Positions 36,081-45,156 of a stretch of 64,000 nt of DNA are shown here, piece after piece. Source of the DNA: Vibrio aphrogenes (GTDB lineage: Bacteria; Pseudomonadota; Gammaproteobacteria; Enterobacterales; Vibrionaceae); NCBI RefSeq assembly GCF_002157735.2, contig NZ_AP018690.1, positions 620,001-684,000 of the forward strand. The letters run 5' to 3'. Made by a program: the position numbers and the translations under genes. Each line of letters starts with the position of its first letter. Position 1 is the first letter of the stretch. Below the pieces are notes generated by a model. The model was not told where the DNA came from. It searched no databases and saw only the letters and a list, made by a program, of their open reading frames with translations.

Positions 36081-36092
36081 ATTGTATACAAT
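36081..36092. promoter_or_regulatory. Palindrome in the puuE-uraH divergent promoter region
   Basis: ATTGTATACAAT is a perfect 12-bp palindrome, 100 bases before puuE. A related TTGTGTACAT lies at 36338-36347, 70 bases before uraH. The TTGTATACAA form is typical of GntR-family operators. The two sites could co-regulate both arms of the urate pathway. The rest of this 437-base gap is A/T-rich and shows nothing else clear. Confidence 0.5.
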
Positions 36093-36416
36093 TATTAAAA
36101 CATCGCAAATTATTTTGTTCACATCTTGTTAACTTGCGCACCTTTCCGCGTTTTAGTCACTAAAAACTGACTATCAAGTCAAGAAAGTGAACTTTTTTTC
36201 AAAAAAACTAGCACGCTTATCTCTGATGAATTTCTTTTTTAAATCATTACCATAATGGTGAGCATCTCTTTAAAGCCTAGCCTGTTGTTATGATCCAAAG
36301 CGAATTTTTTGCATCCTCAACTTTACCTAACACAATGTTGTGTACATAATTAAATTCATCTGTTCACATTTAGTTTACAACTTACTTTTATCTAACCACC
36401 AAAAGCAGAGACAATT

Positions 36417-36770
36417 ATGGGAAAATTAACCACACATGTTTTAGACACGGCGAACGGACTGCCGGGCTGCGATATTCAAGTTGAACTGTTTCGCATCACT
36501 GAACAAGGCGCACAAAAAATAAAAACCGTCACCACCAACTTTGATGGTCGAACCGACTCGCCACTGTTAGATGGTGCCGATTTTGAAGCCGGTAAGTATG
36601 AACTCGTTTTCCATACTGCCCATTATTTCCAAAGCAAAGGCGTGACCCTAGATCAAGTACCATTTTTAGATGACATTTCGATTCGATTTGGTATTAATGA
36701 TCAAGATAGTCATTATCATGTCCCTCTTCTTTGCTCTCCTTATAGCTTCTCGACTTATCGCGGCAGCTAA
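36417..36770 (+). CDS. uraH: 5-Hydroxyisourate hydrolase
   Basis: 117-residue transthyretin-like enzyme. The N-terminal TTHVLDTANGLPG (catalytic His7), NFDGRTDSPLL, VFHTAHYF and the C-terminal tetrapeptide YRGS are the family signature. It hydrolyses HIU from PuuD to OHCU for UraD. The length is usual for the cytosolic form; no signal peptide. It is divergent from the puuE operon and followed by an NCS2 permease. Confidence 0.95.
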   Translation: MGKLTTHVLDTANGLPGCDIQVELFRITEQGAQKIKTVTTNFDGRTDSPLLDGADFEAGKYELVFHTAHYFQSKGVTLDQVPFLDDISIRFGINDQDSHYHVPLLCSPYSFSTYRGS

Positions 36771-36777
36771 GCAAATC

Positions 36778-36825
36778 GATGAAATAGCCATTAGCCGTTA
36801 ATGGTTTACTTACGGCTATTTCATC
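36778..36825. other. 12-bp-stem hairpin after uraH and structured leader of the permease gene
   Basis: GATGAAATAGCC pairs with GGCTATTTCATC across a 24-base loop, 7 bases past the uraH stop; no T-run follows. Further on, CCTATT (36962-36967) can pair with AATAGG (37015-37020), enclosing GGAG/CTCC helices. The 323-base gap to the permease has no gene. It may be an mRNA-processing or attenuation region. Confidence 0.4.
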
Positions 36826-37093
36826 ACTCATTTGCCCTTTCGTTTTACCCCACATGATTGAAGTTGAACTGAGGTAACGCCTTAACGCGACCTTATGAGC
36901 TTTGCTCGTCGTTATGATTGGAATATCACTTCTCATAGCCATCACAGCGTCAACCATAGGGCCTATTAATCGGTATGGAGAGCAGGATGTCCTCCAAGGC
37001 ATCACGGCTAAATAAATAGGTCGTGTGCTTTCTATCTCAGCAAAGTCTCTTTTAGAGTTTGTAAGTAGATACCAAACCACAAGGAATAACAGC

Positions 37094-38440
37094 GTGGATA
37101 ATTCAAACAGCAAAACCTTAACCGAAACATCACCAACACCAGCAGGGTTGCTCGAACGTTGGTTCAAACTAAAAGAGCATGGCACCACCGTTAAGTCTGA
37201 GATTATTGGCGGTTTGACCACCTTTGCAACCATGGCTTATATCATCTTTGTTAATCCCTCTATTATGGCCACCTCAGGAATGGATGCGGGGGCGCTGTTT
37301 GTCGCAACGTGTGTCGGCGCAGCAATTGGGACCTTACTAATGGCATTTTACGCCAATTGGCCGGTTGGCCTGGCTCCAGGTATGGGATTGAACGCTTTTT
37401 TTGCCTTTACCGTGGTCGGTGAGATGGGTTACAGCTGGCAAATCGCTTTGGGCGCGGTCTTGATTTCAAGTGTGTTGTTTGTGGTCATGAGTTACACCCG
37501 TTTAAGAGAATGGATCTTAGACAGTATTCCGCACAGCTTACGTTACTCAATGACCGCAGGTGTGGGGTTATTTCTCGGTTTGATAGGGTTAAAAACTGCC
37601 GGTATTGTAGTTGAGAGCCCAGCAACGTTAGTCTCATTAGGCGATTTCACCCAGCCGAGCGCAGTTCTAGCCGCCTTATGCTTTTTAATCATCAGTGTCT
37701 TAAGTGAGCGTAATGTGTTTGGTGCAGTATTAATCGGGATTTTTTCCGTCACACTGATCGGCTTTTTCATGGGCATCGTTGAATATCATGGCATTTTTGA
37801 TACCCCACCAAGCCTTGCTCCTACCTTTATGGCAATGGATATCACCGGGGCACTTGAGCTCTCCATGGTCAGTGTGATCTTGGCGTTTTTGTTCGTCAAT
37901 ATGTTTGATACCGCAGGCACCTTAATGGGCGTAGCTCAGCGTGCCCATTTGATCGACCCAGAGACGGGGAAAATCAAAGCATTACGTAAAGCGTTAAAAG
38001 CCGACAGTATTGCCAGTGTGGCAGGCGCTTGCGTCGGTTGCCCCCCAGTGACCAGCTATGTAGAAAGTGCTGCCGGTGTCGCGGCAGGCGCAAGGACAGG
38101 TCTCTCTTCTGTGGTAGTTGGACTCCTCTTTATTGCCGCCATCTTTGTCTCACCGCTAGCGGGGATGATCCCAGGCTATGCCACAGCTGGCGCTCTAATT
38201 TATGTTGCCTTTGTTATGATGAGCAGTATGCAACACATTAAATGGAATGATTTTACCGATGCCGCTCCCGCCGCCATCACAGCTTTAATGATGCCGTTGA
38301 CCTTTTCGATCGCCAATGGCATTGCTTTAGGCTTTATTACCTACACAGTATTAAAAGTGGCAACCGGTAAACAAAAAGAAGTCTCCATTTGTATGTACCT
38401 ACTGACGGCTATTTTTGTCGCCAAGCTAGTGTTTATGTAA
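37094..38440 (+). CDS. NCS2-family purine permease
   Basis: 448-residue permease of the AzgA/PurP/GhxP group. VKSEIIGGLTTFATMAYIIFVNPSIM, LAPGMGLNAFFAFTVV and YVESAAGVAAGARTGLSS are diagnostic. GTG at 37094 (AAGGA 8 bases upstream) is chosen; the long upstream extension has no site. Its location beside uraH and the urate operon suggests uptake of hypoxanthine, guanine or another oxidisable purine, though transport of urate or xanthine is more often by NAT-type carriers. A second NCS2 permease lies at 749-2056. Confidence 0.88.
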   Translation: MDNSNSKTLTETSPTPAGLLERWFKLKEHGTTVKSEIIGGLTTFATMAYIIFVNPSIMATSGMDAGALFVATCVGAAIGTLLMAFYANWPVGLAPGMGLNAFFAFTVVGEMGYSWQIALGAVLISSVLFVVMSYTRLREWILDSIPHSLRYSMTAGVGLFLGLIGLKTAGIVVESPATLVSLGDFTQPSAVLAALCFLIISVLSERNVFGAVLIGIFSVTLIGFFMGIVEYHGIFDTPPSLAPTFMAMDITGALELSMVSVILAFLFVNMFDTAGTLMGVAQRAHLIDPETGKIKALRKALKADSIASVAGACVGCPPVTSYVESAAGVAAGARTGLSSVVVGLLFIAAIFVSPLAGMIPGYATAGALIYVAFVMMSSMQHIKWNDFTDAAPAAITALMMPLTFSIANGIALGFITYTVLKVATGKQKEVSICMYLLTAIFVAKLVFM

Positions 38441-38524
38441 CCAAGATAAAATAGGTTATGTTACCAAAGTAAGTTATGTAGCCTTTATATCTAAGCTCTA
38501 GTAAATACGCCAGCTCTCCCACCA

Positions 38525-38564
38525 GAAAAACAGGTTATCTCAGTACATAGAGACGCCTGTTTTT
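38525..38564 (+). terminator. Intrinsic terminator after the permease gene
   Basis: AAAAACAGG pairs with CCTGTTTTT, then CTTTTG. The loop can form a smaller inner stem. Confidence 0.8.
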
Positions 38565-38715
38565 CTTTTGTTCTTTTATTCTTCTATTCTTTTCACTAAT
38601 CTTTCCAGCCTTTCCTTGATGATTTAACTTTCTAATCATTGATTTTTTTATACCATTCGTTAAAGATCCAAGGTAAGTTAAACGTATACATCGACTTTTC
38701 ACTCATAAGGCTCCC

Positions 38716-39717
38716 ATGGCAACCATCAAAGATGTCGCAAAAGAAGCACAAGTATCCATCGCTACCGTCTCTCGGGTGATCAATAAATCTCCCAAGGCCA
38801 GCCAAACGTCCATTGAGGCGGTGACACTGGCGATGAAAAAATTAGGTTATCGACCTAACGCGGCAGCAAGAGCACTAGTCAATCAATCGTCACAAGCGAT
38901 GGGAGTGTTAGTCGGTGATGTGTCTGACCCTTTTTTTGGTGCTATGGTCAAAGCCATCGATACGGTTGCGACTGCGCAAGGCAAACACTTATTAATTGGT
39001 AATGGCTTTCATTCAGCTCAAAAAGAACGTGAAGCGATTGAACTGTTAATTCACCATCGATGTGAAGCTTTGGTGATCCACAGTAAAGGATTAAGTAACG
39101 AGGAATTGATTGAATTTTCGAAAGAAATTCAAGGAATGGTGATCATTAACCGATTTATTCCTGAAATTGCTGAACGCTGTATTGCACTCGATAACATCAA
39201 AGGCTCTTATACCGCAACAGAGTTTCTGATCAAAAATGGTCACAAACATATTGGTTATATTTGCTCTAATCACGATATTGAAGATACCGAGCATCGAAAA
39301 CAAGGCTACTTACAAGCGTTAAAAGATTATGGTTTACCTTATTCAGAGAATTACATCGATTATGGGCTTCCCAATGAAGCCGGAGGGGAAGAAGCCATGA
39401 CCAATTTATTAACCAAAGGGTTACCTCTAACCGCCATTGCCACTTACAACGATTATATGGCTGCTGGCTGTTTATCGGTATTAGATGAAAATGGTATCCA
39501 TGCGCCACACGACATTTCTATCGTTGGTTACGATAACACCATCATCTCACGATACCTACACCCTAAGCTCACGACCATGCACTATCCAATTCAACTGATG
39601 GCCGAAAAAGCCACGTTGCTAGCCTTGAGCCTCGCTAATAATCAGTTGGCTAAAGCCGAAACCAGCATGTATGTTCCCACCTTAGTAAAACGTTTATCAG
39701 TCAAGACTTTAGATTAA
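38716..39717 (+). CDS. galR: GalR/GalS-like LacI-family regulator
   Basis: 333 residues. LacI-type DNA-binding head MATIKDVAKEAQVSIATVSRVINKSPKAS, hinge NAAARALV, then a periplasmic-binding-protein-like effector domain. Long matches to E. coli GalR as I recall it: VGDVSDPFFGAMVKA, LLIGNGFHSAQKEREAIE, HRCEALVIHSK and NRCIALD-like ERCIALDNIKGS. The inducer is probably galactose. It lies directly before sglT, whose promoter region has a Gal-type operator. A weaker similar site, GTTAAACGTATAC (38677-38689), precedes its own gene and may serve autoregulation. Confidence 0.87.
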   Translation: MATIKDVAKEAQVSIATVSRVINKSPKASQTSIEAVTLAMKKLGYRPNAAARALVNQSSQAMGVLVGDVSDPFFGAMVKAIDTVATAQGKHLLIGNGFHSAQKEREAIELLIHHRCEALVIHSKGLSNEELIEFSKEIQGMVIINRFIPEIAERCIALDNIKGSYTATEFLIKNGHKHIGYICSNHDIEDTEHRKQGYLQALKDYGLPYSENYIDYGLPNEAGGEEAMTNLLTKGLPLTAIATYNDYMAAGCLSVLDENGIHAPHDISIVGYDNTIISRYLHPKLTTMHYPIQLMAEKATLLALSLANNQLAKAETSMYVPTLVKRLSVKTLD

Positions 39718-39801
39718 AAAACGAAATTTTCACTGTGTTCACCCTGTTCAAAAAAACAGCAAAACTCTGAACGTAACAATTTATTTCTAAGTTTTATCAT
39801 T

Positions 39802-39817
39802 TGTGATTGTTATCACT
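39802..39817. promoter_or_regulatory. CRP-cAMP site upstream of sglT
   Basis: TGTGA-ttgtta-TCACT matches nine of ten conserved CRP positions. It lies 133 bases before the sglT start and 13 bases before the Gal operator, the usual layout for a catabolite-controlled sugar gene. Confidence 0.75.
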
Positions 39818-39829
39818 TCCTCTCTCTAG

Positions 39830-39841
39830 GTAAACGTTTAC
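39830..39841. promoter_or_regulatory. GalR-type operator
   Basis: GTAAACGTTTAC is a perfect 12-bp palindrome, extended on one side by AC. It matches the GalR/LacI-family core GTAAnCGnTTAC. It lies between galR and sglT. Confidence 0.78.
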
Positions 39842-39949
39842 ACTCCGTATGCAAAATTGATAACCAAGGCATTTGATAAGCCATCATAACGTGAAGCAGG
39901 CTAGTCAAAGGTCAAGCATATAAACATAAAAAAATATAGGTTTGATACT

Positions 39950-41581
39950 ATGTCGCATATAGAAAACGGGTTAGGTACCATCGACATTATGGTGTTTGCT
40001 ATTTATGTAGCCATCATTATCGGTGTTGGTCTTTGGGTTTCCAGAGACAAAAAAGGGACGCAAAAAAGTACAGAAGATTACTTCCTTGCTGGTAAATCTC
40101 TTCCATGGTGGGCGGTGGGGGCATCATTGATTGCTGCCAATATTTCCGCAGAACAATTCATCGGGATGTCAGGTTCTGGCTTCTCAATCGGTTTAGCTAT
40201 TGCCTCTTATGAATGGATGGCGGCCATCACATTAATCATTGTCGGTAAATACTTCCTGCCAATTTTTATTGAGAAAGGCATTTATACAATTCCAGAATTT
40301 GTTGAAAAACGCTTTAACAAAAATTTAAAAACGATCTTGGCGATATTTTGGATTGCACTTTATATCTTTGTGAATTTAACCTCCGTACTTTACCTTGGTG
40401 GTCTAGCACTGCAAACCATTCTAGGTATTCCATTGATGTACTCTATCATTGGCCTCGCTGTTTTTGCTTTAGTGTATTCCATTTATGGTGGTTTATCAGC
40501 GGTAGTGTGGACAGACGTTATTCAAGTATTCTTCCTTGTATTAGGAGGCTTATTAACCACTTACGTCGCCGTTGATTTTATTGGTGGTGCGGATGGATGG
40601 TTCAGCGGCTTAACTAAAATGGCAGATGCGGCACCGGGCCACTTTGAAATGATCTTAGATCAAAGTAATCCACAATACATGAACCTTCCCGGAATTGCGG
40701 TTCTGATTGGTGGCTTATGGGTGGCTAACCTGTATTACTGGGGCTTTAACCAATATATCATTCAACGTACATTAGCAGCTAAATCGGTTCCTGAAGCTCA
40801 AAAAGGTATTTTATTTGCTGCATTTTTGAAACTAATCGTTCCCTTCTTGGTAGTGATCCCTGGGATTGCAGCATATGTGATTACCTCATCACCGGAATTA
40901 ATGGCCCAATTAGGCAACGTGGCAACCCATAACCTGCCATCCATGGCGCATGCGGATAAAGCTTACCCTTGGTTAACTCAGTTCTTACCTGTTGGCTTTA
41001 AAGGTATTGTATTTGCCGCCTTAGCTGCCGCTATTGTCTCATCACTTGCCTCAATGCTGAACTCAACCGCAACTATTTTCACCATGGATATTTATAAAGA
41101 GTACATCGCTCCAAATACAGGTGATCACAAACTGGTGAATGTGGGTCGTATTACGGCTATCGTATCACTGATCATTGCGTGTTTAATTGCACCAATGTTA
41201 AGTAACTTAGGCCAAGCCTTCCAATACATTCAAGAATATACTGGCCTTGTTAGCCCAGGGATCTTAGCGGTCTTCTTACTTGGCTTATTCTGGAAGAAAA
41301 CCACCAGCAAAGGTGCGGTAACAGGTGTTGTACTTTCAATCCCATTTGCTTTGTTCCTAAAATTCATGCCATTAAACATGCCATTTATGGACCAAATGCT
41401 CTACACCTTGCTATTTACTATGGCCGTGATTGCTTTCACGAGTTTGAGCTCTTCGGAAAATGACGATGATCCAAAAGGGATCAGCCTAACCGCTTCCGTC
41501 TTCAAAACCGATTCAAGTTTCAACATTGCCGCTTATATCATTGTGATTATCCTTGCCGTTCTCTACTCAGTATTCTGGTAA
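39950..41581 (+). CDS. sglT: Sodium/galactose (glucose) symporter SglT
   Basis: 543-residue SLC5/SSS symporter of the same length as vSGLT from V. parahaemolyticus, and nearly identical to it as remembered over long stretches. Galactose-contact residues are in place: N64, E68-Q69 (ANISAEQF), Y87-E88 (ASYEWM) and the tyrosines of ANLYYWGFNQYIIQR. It moves galactose or glucose inward with sodium across the inner membrane. The start MSHIENGLGTIDIMVFAIYV matches. It is regulated by the adjacent GalR-type protein and CRP. No gal catabolic genes lie in the window. Confidence 0.95.
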   Translation: MSHIENGLGTIDIMVFAIYVAIIIGVGLWVSRDKKGTQKSTEDYFLAGKSLPWWAVGASLIAANISAEQFIGMSGSGFSIGLAIASYEWMAAITLIIVGKYFLPIFIEKGIYTIPEFVEKRFNKNLKTILAIFWIALYIFVNLTSVLYLGGLALQTILGIPLMYSIIGLAVFALVYSIYGGLSAVVWTDVIQVFFLVLGGLLTTYVAVDFIGGADGWFSGLTKMADAAPGHFEMILDQSNPQYMNLPGIAVLIGGLWVANLYYWGFNQYIIQRTLAAKSVPEAQKGILFAAFLKLIVPFLVVIPGIAAYVITSSPELMAQLGNVATHNLPSMAHADKAYPWLTQFLPVGFKGIVFAALAAAIVSSLASMLNSTATIFTMDIYKEYIAPNTGDHKLVNVGRITAIVSLIIACLIAPMLSNLGQAFQYIQEYTGLVSPGILAVFLLGLFWKKTTSKGAVTGVVLSIPFALFLKFMPLNMPFMDQMLYTLLFTMAVIAFTSLSSSENDDDPKGISLTASVFKTDSSFNIAAYIIVIILAVLYSVFW

Positions 41582-41605
41582 GGTTCAGTATTTTTAAATA
41601 GCTTT

Positions 41606-41667
41606 AGCCTCATCTTCGGATGGGGCTATTGATAAATATTAGATTCCTTCAATTTTTATCAATAGCC
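41606..41667 (+). terminator. Two overlapping hairpins after sglT
   Basis: Hairpin 1 is AGCCTCATC-TTCG-GATGGGGCT (41606-41627), a stable C-TTCG-G tetraloop. Hairpin 2 is GGCTATTGATAAA with TTTATCAATAGCC (41624-41667), 13 bp. They share bases 41624-41627 so cannot both form fully. No clear T-run follows either. They may end sglT transcription or attenuate the next gene. Confidence 0.5.
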
Positions 41668-41690
41668 TAACTCTTTGGGGATAGCACAGC

Positions 41691-43145
41691 ATGAACTCTG
41701 AACGCCTACCGACAATGACCTCTTCAAGTCATCATTATTTTAAACCCTGTAGCGAGATTGCCAGCCAAAGAATCGTGACGGTGCAAGCGCATGAATCCAT
41801 CCAAGCGGTTGCCCATAAAATGAGGGATATTGTCGGTGTCTCTTGTGCGTTTATTGTTAATCAATCGAATCAATTAATCGGTATGATCACCGATAAAGAC
41901 ATGACTAAACGTGTAGTGGCGCAAGCAATTAATGTCACTCAACCTGTCAACCTCGTCATGACACAGCACGTTCATACAGTTTATCAAGATGAACTGGTGT
42001 TATCCGCGCTGCAAATTATGATGAAATTCAAAATTCAGAATATTCCGGTCATTAATGCCCAAAGACAAGTTACTGGATTAATTACCCCACATCATTTAGT
42101 CCAAAAAAACAGTGTTCAAGCCATCTTCTTAATCGATAGGATCCATCGTGCTGACTCACTTGCCAAATTAATAAAGCTCTCAGAAGAGCGTAATCAAGCT
42201 TTCGAAGGAATCATGGATGTCAGTCCAGATCCAACGCTAATCGGCCAAGTATTAACTATGATTTACGATGCTTTTAATTATCGATTAATCGAATTGGCAA
42301 TTGAAAACTTTGGCTCGCCTCCTTGTGAATTTTCTTGGATTGTTGCCGGCTCTCATGCGAGAAGTGAAGTGCATTTAGCTTCCGATCAAGATAATGCTTT
42401 GATCTTAGACGACCATGCTACTGAGTCGGATCGCGTTTATTTCCAACATTTAGCTATGTATGTCTGCAAAGGGCTATCGGAACTGGGGTATCGCTTATGT
42501 GAAGGCCGTTTCATGGCAATTACTCCACAATGGTGTCATAAGCAATCCATATGGAATGAATATTTCAGAAAATGGAGTACTAATCCTGAATACGATTTGT
42601 TGCTCAACTTAAATGTTTTTATGGAGATTCGACACCTTTATGGCAATCAAAAGATATTTGAATCCGTTAATGCTACTCGCCATCAATACATCACCAATAA
42701 CCCACATCTTACTGTCGCCTTAGTACGCAATGCCTTACGGACTCGCCCTCCCTTGGGTATTTTTCAACATTTAATCCTAGAAAAAGACGAACAAGATCAT
42801 AAAGTTCTTAATATCAAAAAAGCAGCCATCAGTTGTATTGTTGACTTGGCACGCATTTACAGTTTGATGAACAACACACTGCGCCTTAATACACATGAGC
42901 GTATTCAAGAGCTTTATGCCAACGGCACCTTAAATCAACAGACTTATCAAGATTTAATTGAAACCTATCAATATGTGAACCAATTACGTTACCAACATCA
43001 TCTCAATGCTATTCATACTGACTTGCCGGTCAATAACTTACTGCAACCCGATCAGTTTGGCAGTTTTGAGCGTCAACACTTAAAAGATGCTTTTCGAATC
43101 ATCACCAACTTTCAGGATTTGATTAAAATGAAATTTGGTCGTTAA
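41691..43145 (+). CDS. CBS-pair and DUF294 putative nucleotidyltransferase
   Basis: 484 residues. Two CBS domains (about 25-135) with ITDKDMTKRVVA and LITPHHLVQ, then a DUF294 nucleotidyltransferase-like domain with GSHARSEVHLASDQDNAL (GS...DxD metal site), then the helical DUF294_C domain. The family is usually longer because an N-terminal cyclic-nucleotide-binding domain precedes the CBS pair; it is absent here, with no remnant upstream. Homologues often sit beside sodium:solute symporters, as here with sglT 110 bases upstream, which suggests a signalling role. The reaction is not known; resemblance is to GlnD-type uridylyltransferases. Confidence 0.82.
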   Translation: MNSERLPTMTSSSHHYFKPCSEIASQRIVTVQAHESIQAVAHKMRDIVGVSCAFIVNQSNQLIGMITDKDMTKRVVAQAINVTQPVNLVMTQHVHTVYQDELVLSALQIMMKFKIQNIPVINAQRQVTGLITPHHLVQKNSVQAIFLIDRIHRADSLAKLIKLSEERNQAFEGIMDVSPDPTLIGQVLTMIYDAFNYRLIELAIENFGSPPCEFSWIVAGSHARSEVHLASDQDNALILDDHATESDRVYFQHLAMYVCKGLSELGYRLCEGRFMAITPQWCHKQSIWNEYFRKWSTNPEYDLLLNLNVFMEIRHLYGNQKIFESVNATRHQYITNNPHLTVALVRNALRTRPPLGIFQHLILEKDEQDHKVLNIKKAAISCIVDLARIYSLMNNTLRLNTHERIQELYANGTLNQQTYQDLIETYQYVNQLRYQHHLNAIHTDLPVNNLLQPDQFGSFERQHLKDAFRIITNFQDLIKMKFGR

Positions 43146-43507
43146 TATGACGGATGAGCTTATGTCACTCCCATACAATGTAGAAATTATCATATAACAA
43201 GAAATGGCATAATTAAGCGTTTCTATTCCTCACACGTTTAAGTCACTTCTCCCACACTTGATAAGGATTAATGATCTTAAATGGTCAGTGCCTTTCATAC
43301 CAACGCTGAATTGCTAGTTGATTCATAATAAGAAATGATAACTCTCTCACCAATTTTCGTCTTTTAAATCAGCAAAAACTCATATTGAGCTATAGTAGCC
43401 ACGCAAACTTATATTCGCGCAAGAAATCATTGACGCAAGAAACTATTCACTCAAAAAATAATAGATTCTTCCTTAACAGCACATCAAACAGCTTAATCTG
43501 CTCATAA
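43146..43507. other. Long promoter region before artP
   Basis: About 360 bases, A/T-rich, no gene. It ends in paired ARG boxes. A possible -35 TTGACG is near 43431. Nothing else could be supported. Confidence 0.4.
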
Positions 43508-43546
43508 TGTGATTTTATATACATTTTTCTTGCATAAAATAACACT
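43508..43546. promoter_or_regulatory. Tandem ARG boxes (ArgR operator)
   Basis: TGATTTTATATACA (43510-43523) matches 11 of 12 fixed positions of the ARG-box core TGnATWWWWATnCA. TGCATAAAATAACA (43531-43544) matches 10 of 12. Their starts are exactly 21 bp apart, the standard spacing for a pair of 18-bp boxes separated by 3 bp. They lie about 50 bases before artP. Confidence 0.7.
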
Positions 43547-43591
43547 TTCATTAGTATATCTACCTAGTGAAAATAAATGCAGACTGTAGGC

Positions 43592-44320
43592 ATGACTATT
43601 CAAATTTCAAACATTAATAAGTTTTATGGCACCAACCAAGTATTACACGATGTCAGTTTTCATTGTGAGGCTGGCGATACTTTGGTGCTTTTAGGTCCAA
43701 GTGGCGCAGGTAAAAGCTCATTATTACGAGTCTTAAACTTATTGGAAATGCCTAACAGCGGCACTTTAAATATTGCCACTCAAACTTTCGATTTTTCTGA
43801 GCCAGTTTCCGAAAAGCAAGGCATGATCTTACGTAAAAAGGTCGGCATGGTATTTCAACAATACAATTTATGGCCTCACATGAGCGTGTTAGATAATTTA
43901 ATCGAAGCGCCGGTTAAAGTGGCTGGTATGGGTAAGGCTGAGGCCAAACAAGAAGCGCTGCAAATCTTAACCCAATTGCAGCTCGCTGATAAAGCCGATG
44001 CTTGGCCATTGCAGTTGTCAGGCGGACAACAACAACGTGTTGCAATTGCTCGGGCCTTAATGATGAAACCTGAAGTGTTATTGTTTGATGAGCCAACCGC
44101 GGCTCTCGACCCTGAGATCACCTCTCAAGTCGTCAATATTATTAAAGATTTAAGTCAAACCGGCATCACACAAATTATCGTGACTCATGAAGTCGATTTT
44201 GCTAAAAAAGTAGCCAGTCATTTGCTCTATCTTGAAAAAGGCCATGTAATTGAATATGGAGATAATAGCCATTTCACTCAGCCACAATCACAAGCGTTTG
44301 CAGATTACTTAAAGCACTAA
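43592..44320 (+). CDS. artP: Arginine ABC transporter ATP-binding protein ArtP
   Basis: 242-residue ABC ATPase. Walker [10 protein letters not shown], signature LSGGQQQR, Walker [14 protein letters not shown] and switch histidine VTHEVDF are intact. Alignment to E. coli ArtP as remembered is close, including FYG near the start and [14 protein letters not shown]. It powers arginine uptake with ArtQ and ArtM. ATG 43592 is preferred on homology; ATG 43577 in frame is possible. First gene of artPJQM, under paired ARG boxes. Confidence 0.92.
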   Translation: MTIQISNINKFYGTNQVLHDVSFHCEAGDTLVLLGPSGAGKSSLLRVLNLLEMPNSGTLNIATQTFDFSEPVSEKQGMILRKKVGMVFQQYNLWPHMSVLDNLIEAPVKVAGMGKAEAKQEALQILTQLQLADKADAWPLQLSGGQQQRVAIARALMMKPEVLLFDEPTAALDPEITSQVVNIIKDLSQTGITQIIVTHEVDFAKKVASHLLYLEKGHVIEYGDNSHFTQPQSQAFADYLKH

Positions 44321-44401
44321 CGTCATACACTAATAATAAAAATGAAGGTAACCTCTTGGTTAACCAATATTTTAAATCACAGATATAAATGGAGTTATAC
44401 A

Positions 44402-45136
44402 ATGAAAAAAATTCTACTCGCGAGCATCATTGGCCTAATGTCTACCCATGCTCTGGCTCAAGAAGAAATAAAATTCGCAACTGAAGCCACCTATGCCCCT
44501 TTTGAATACATGGACGATAATAACCAAATTCAAGGTTTTGATATCGATCTGGCTAACGCACTATGTGAAGAAATGAAAGCGACTTGTACTTTCCAAAACC
44601 AAGCCTTTGATAGCTTAATTCCTGCACTTAAGTTCAAGCGTTATGATGCGGCTATCTCAGCTATGGACATTACGGATGCTCGTCTTGAGCAAGTCAGCTT
44701 TACTAATGCTTACTATGACAACGCCGCTGCTTTTGTTTCAGTTAAAGGCAAAGTCGCTAATTATAAAGAATTAGAAGGCAAACGTGTTGGGGTGCAAAAT
44801 GGTTCAACTCACCAAAGCTATTTAGTTGAGCAAATGCCAGGTGTTACCGCTATTCCTTATGCAAGTTATCAGGATGCCTTTATCGACATGCAAAATGGCC
44901 GAATTGATAGCGTATTTGGCGATACAGCGGTTGTGGCTGAATGGTTCAAAAAAGACTCGAACTTAGCTTACGTTGGCAAACCTGTGACTAACACCAGCTA
45001 CTTTGGTAATGGTTTTGGGATCGCCGTCAATAAAGATAATCAAGCATTGGTTGATCAATTGAATGCCGCTTTAGATAAAATTAAGCAAAATGGTCAATAT
45101 AAAGCGATCTTCGATAAATACTTTGCTAGCAAATAA
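44402..45136 (+). CDS. artJ: Arginine-binding periplasmic protein (ArtJ/ArtI)
   Basis: 244 residues with a Sec signal peptide (MKKILLASIIGLMSTHALA). It is a family 3 solute-binding protein: IKFATEATYAPFEYMDDNNQIQGFDIDLANALC, then DSLIPALKFKRYDAAISAMDIT. It captures arginine in the periplasm for ArtQMP. ATG at 44402 is chosen because GGAG is upstream and the signal peptide begins there. It is the second gene of the operon; only one binding protein is present, where E. coli has ArtI and ArtJ. Confidence 0.92.
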   Translation: MKKILLASIIGLMSTHALAQEEIKFATEATYAPFEYMDDNNQIQGFDIDLANALCEEMKATCTFQNQAFDSLIPALKFKRYDAAISAMDITDARLEQVSFTNAYYDNAAAFVSVKGKVANYKELEGKRVGVQNGSTHQSYLVEQMPGVTAIPYASYQDAFIDMQNGRIDSVFGDTAVVAEWFKKDSNLAYVGKPVTNTSYFGNGFGIAVNKDNQALVDQLNAALDKIKQNGQYKAIFDKYFASK

Positions 45137-45156
45137 TAAGTGGTCTTAAATAAGTG

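Noticed and set aside
36694..37233. 179-codon minus-strand frame across the uraH-permease gap
   Set aside because: It overlaps two confident genes on the other strand and its product resembles no protein; treated as a shadow.
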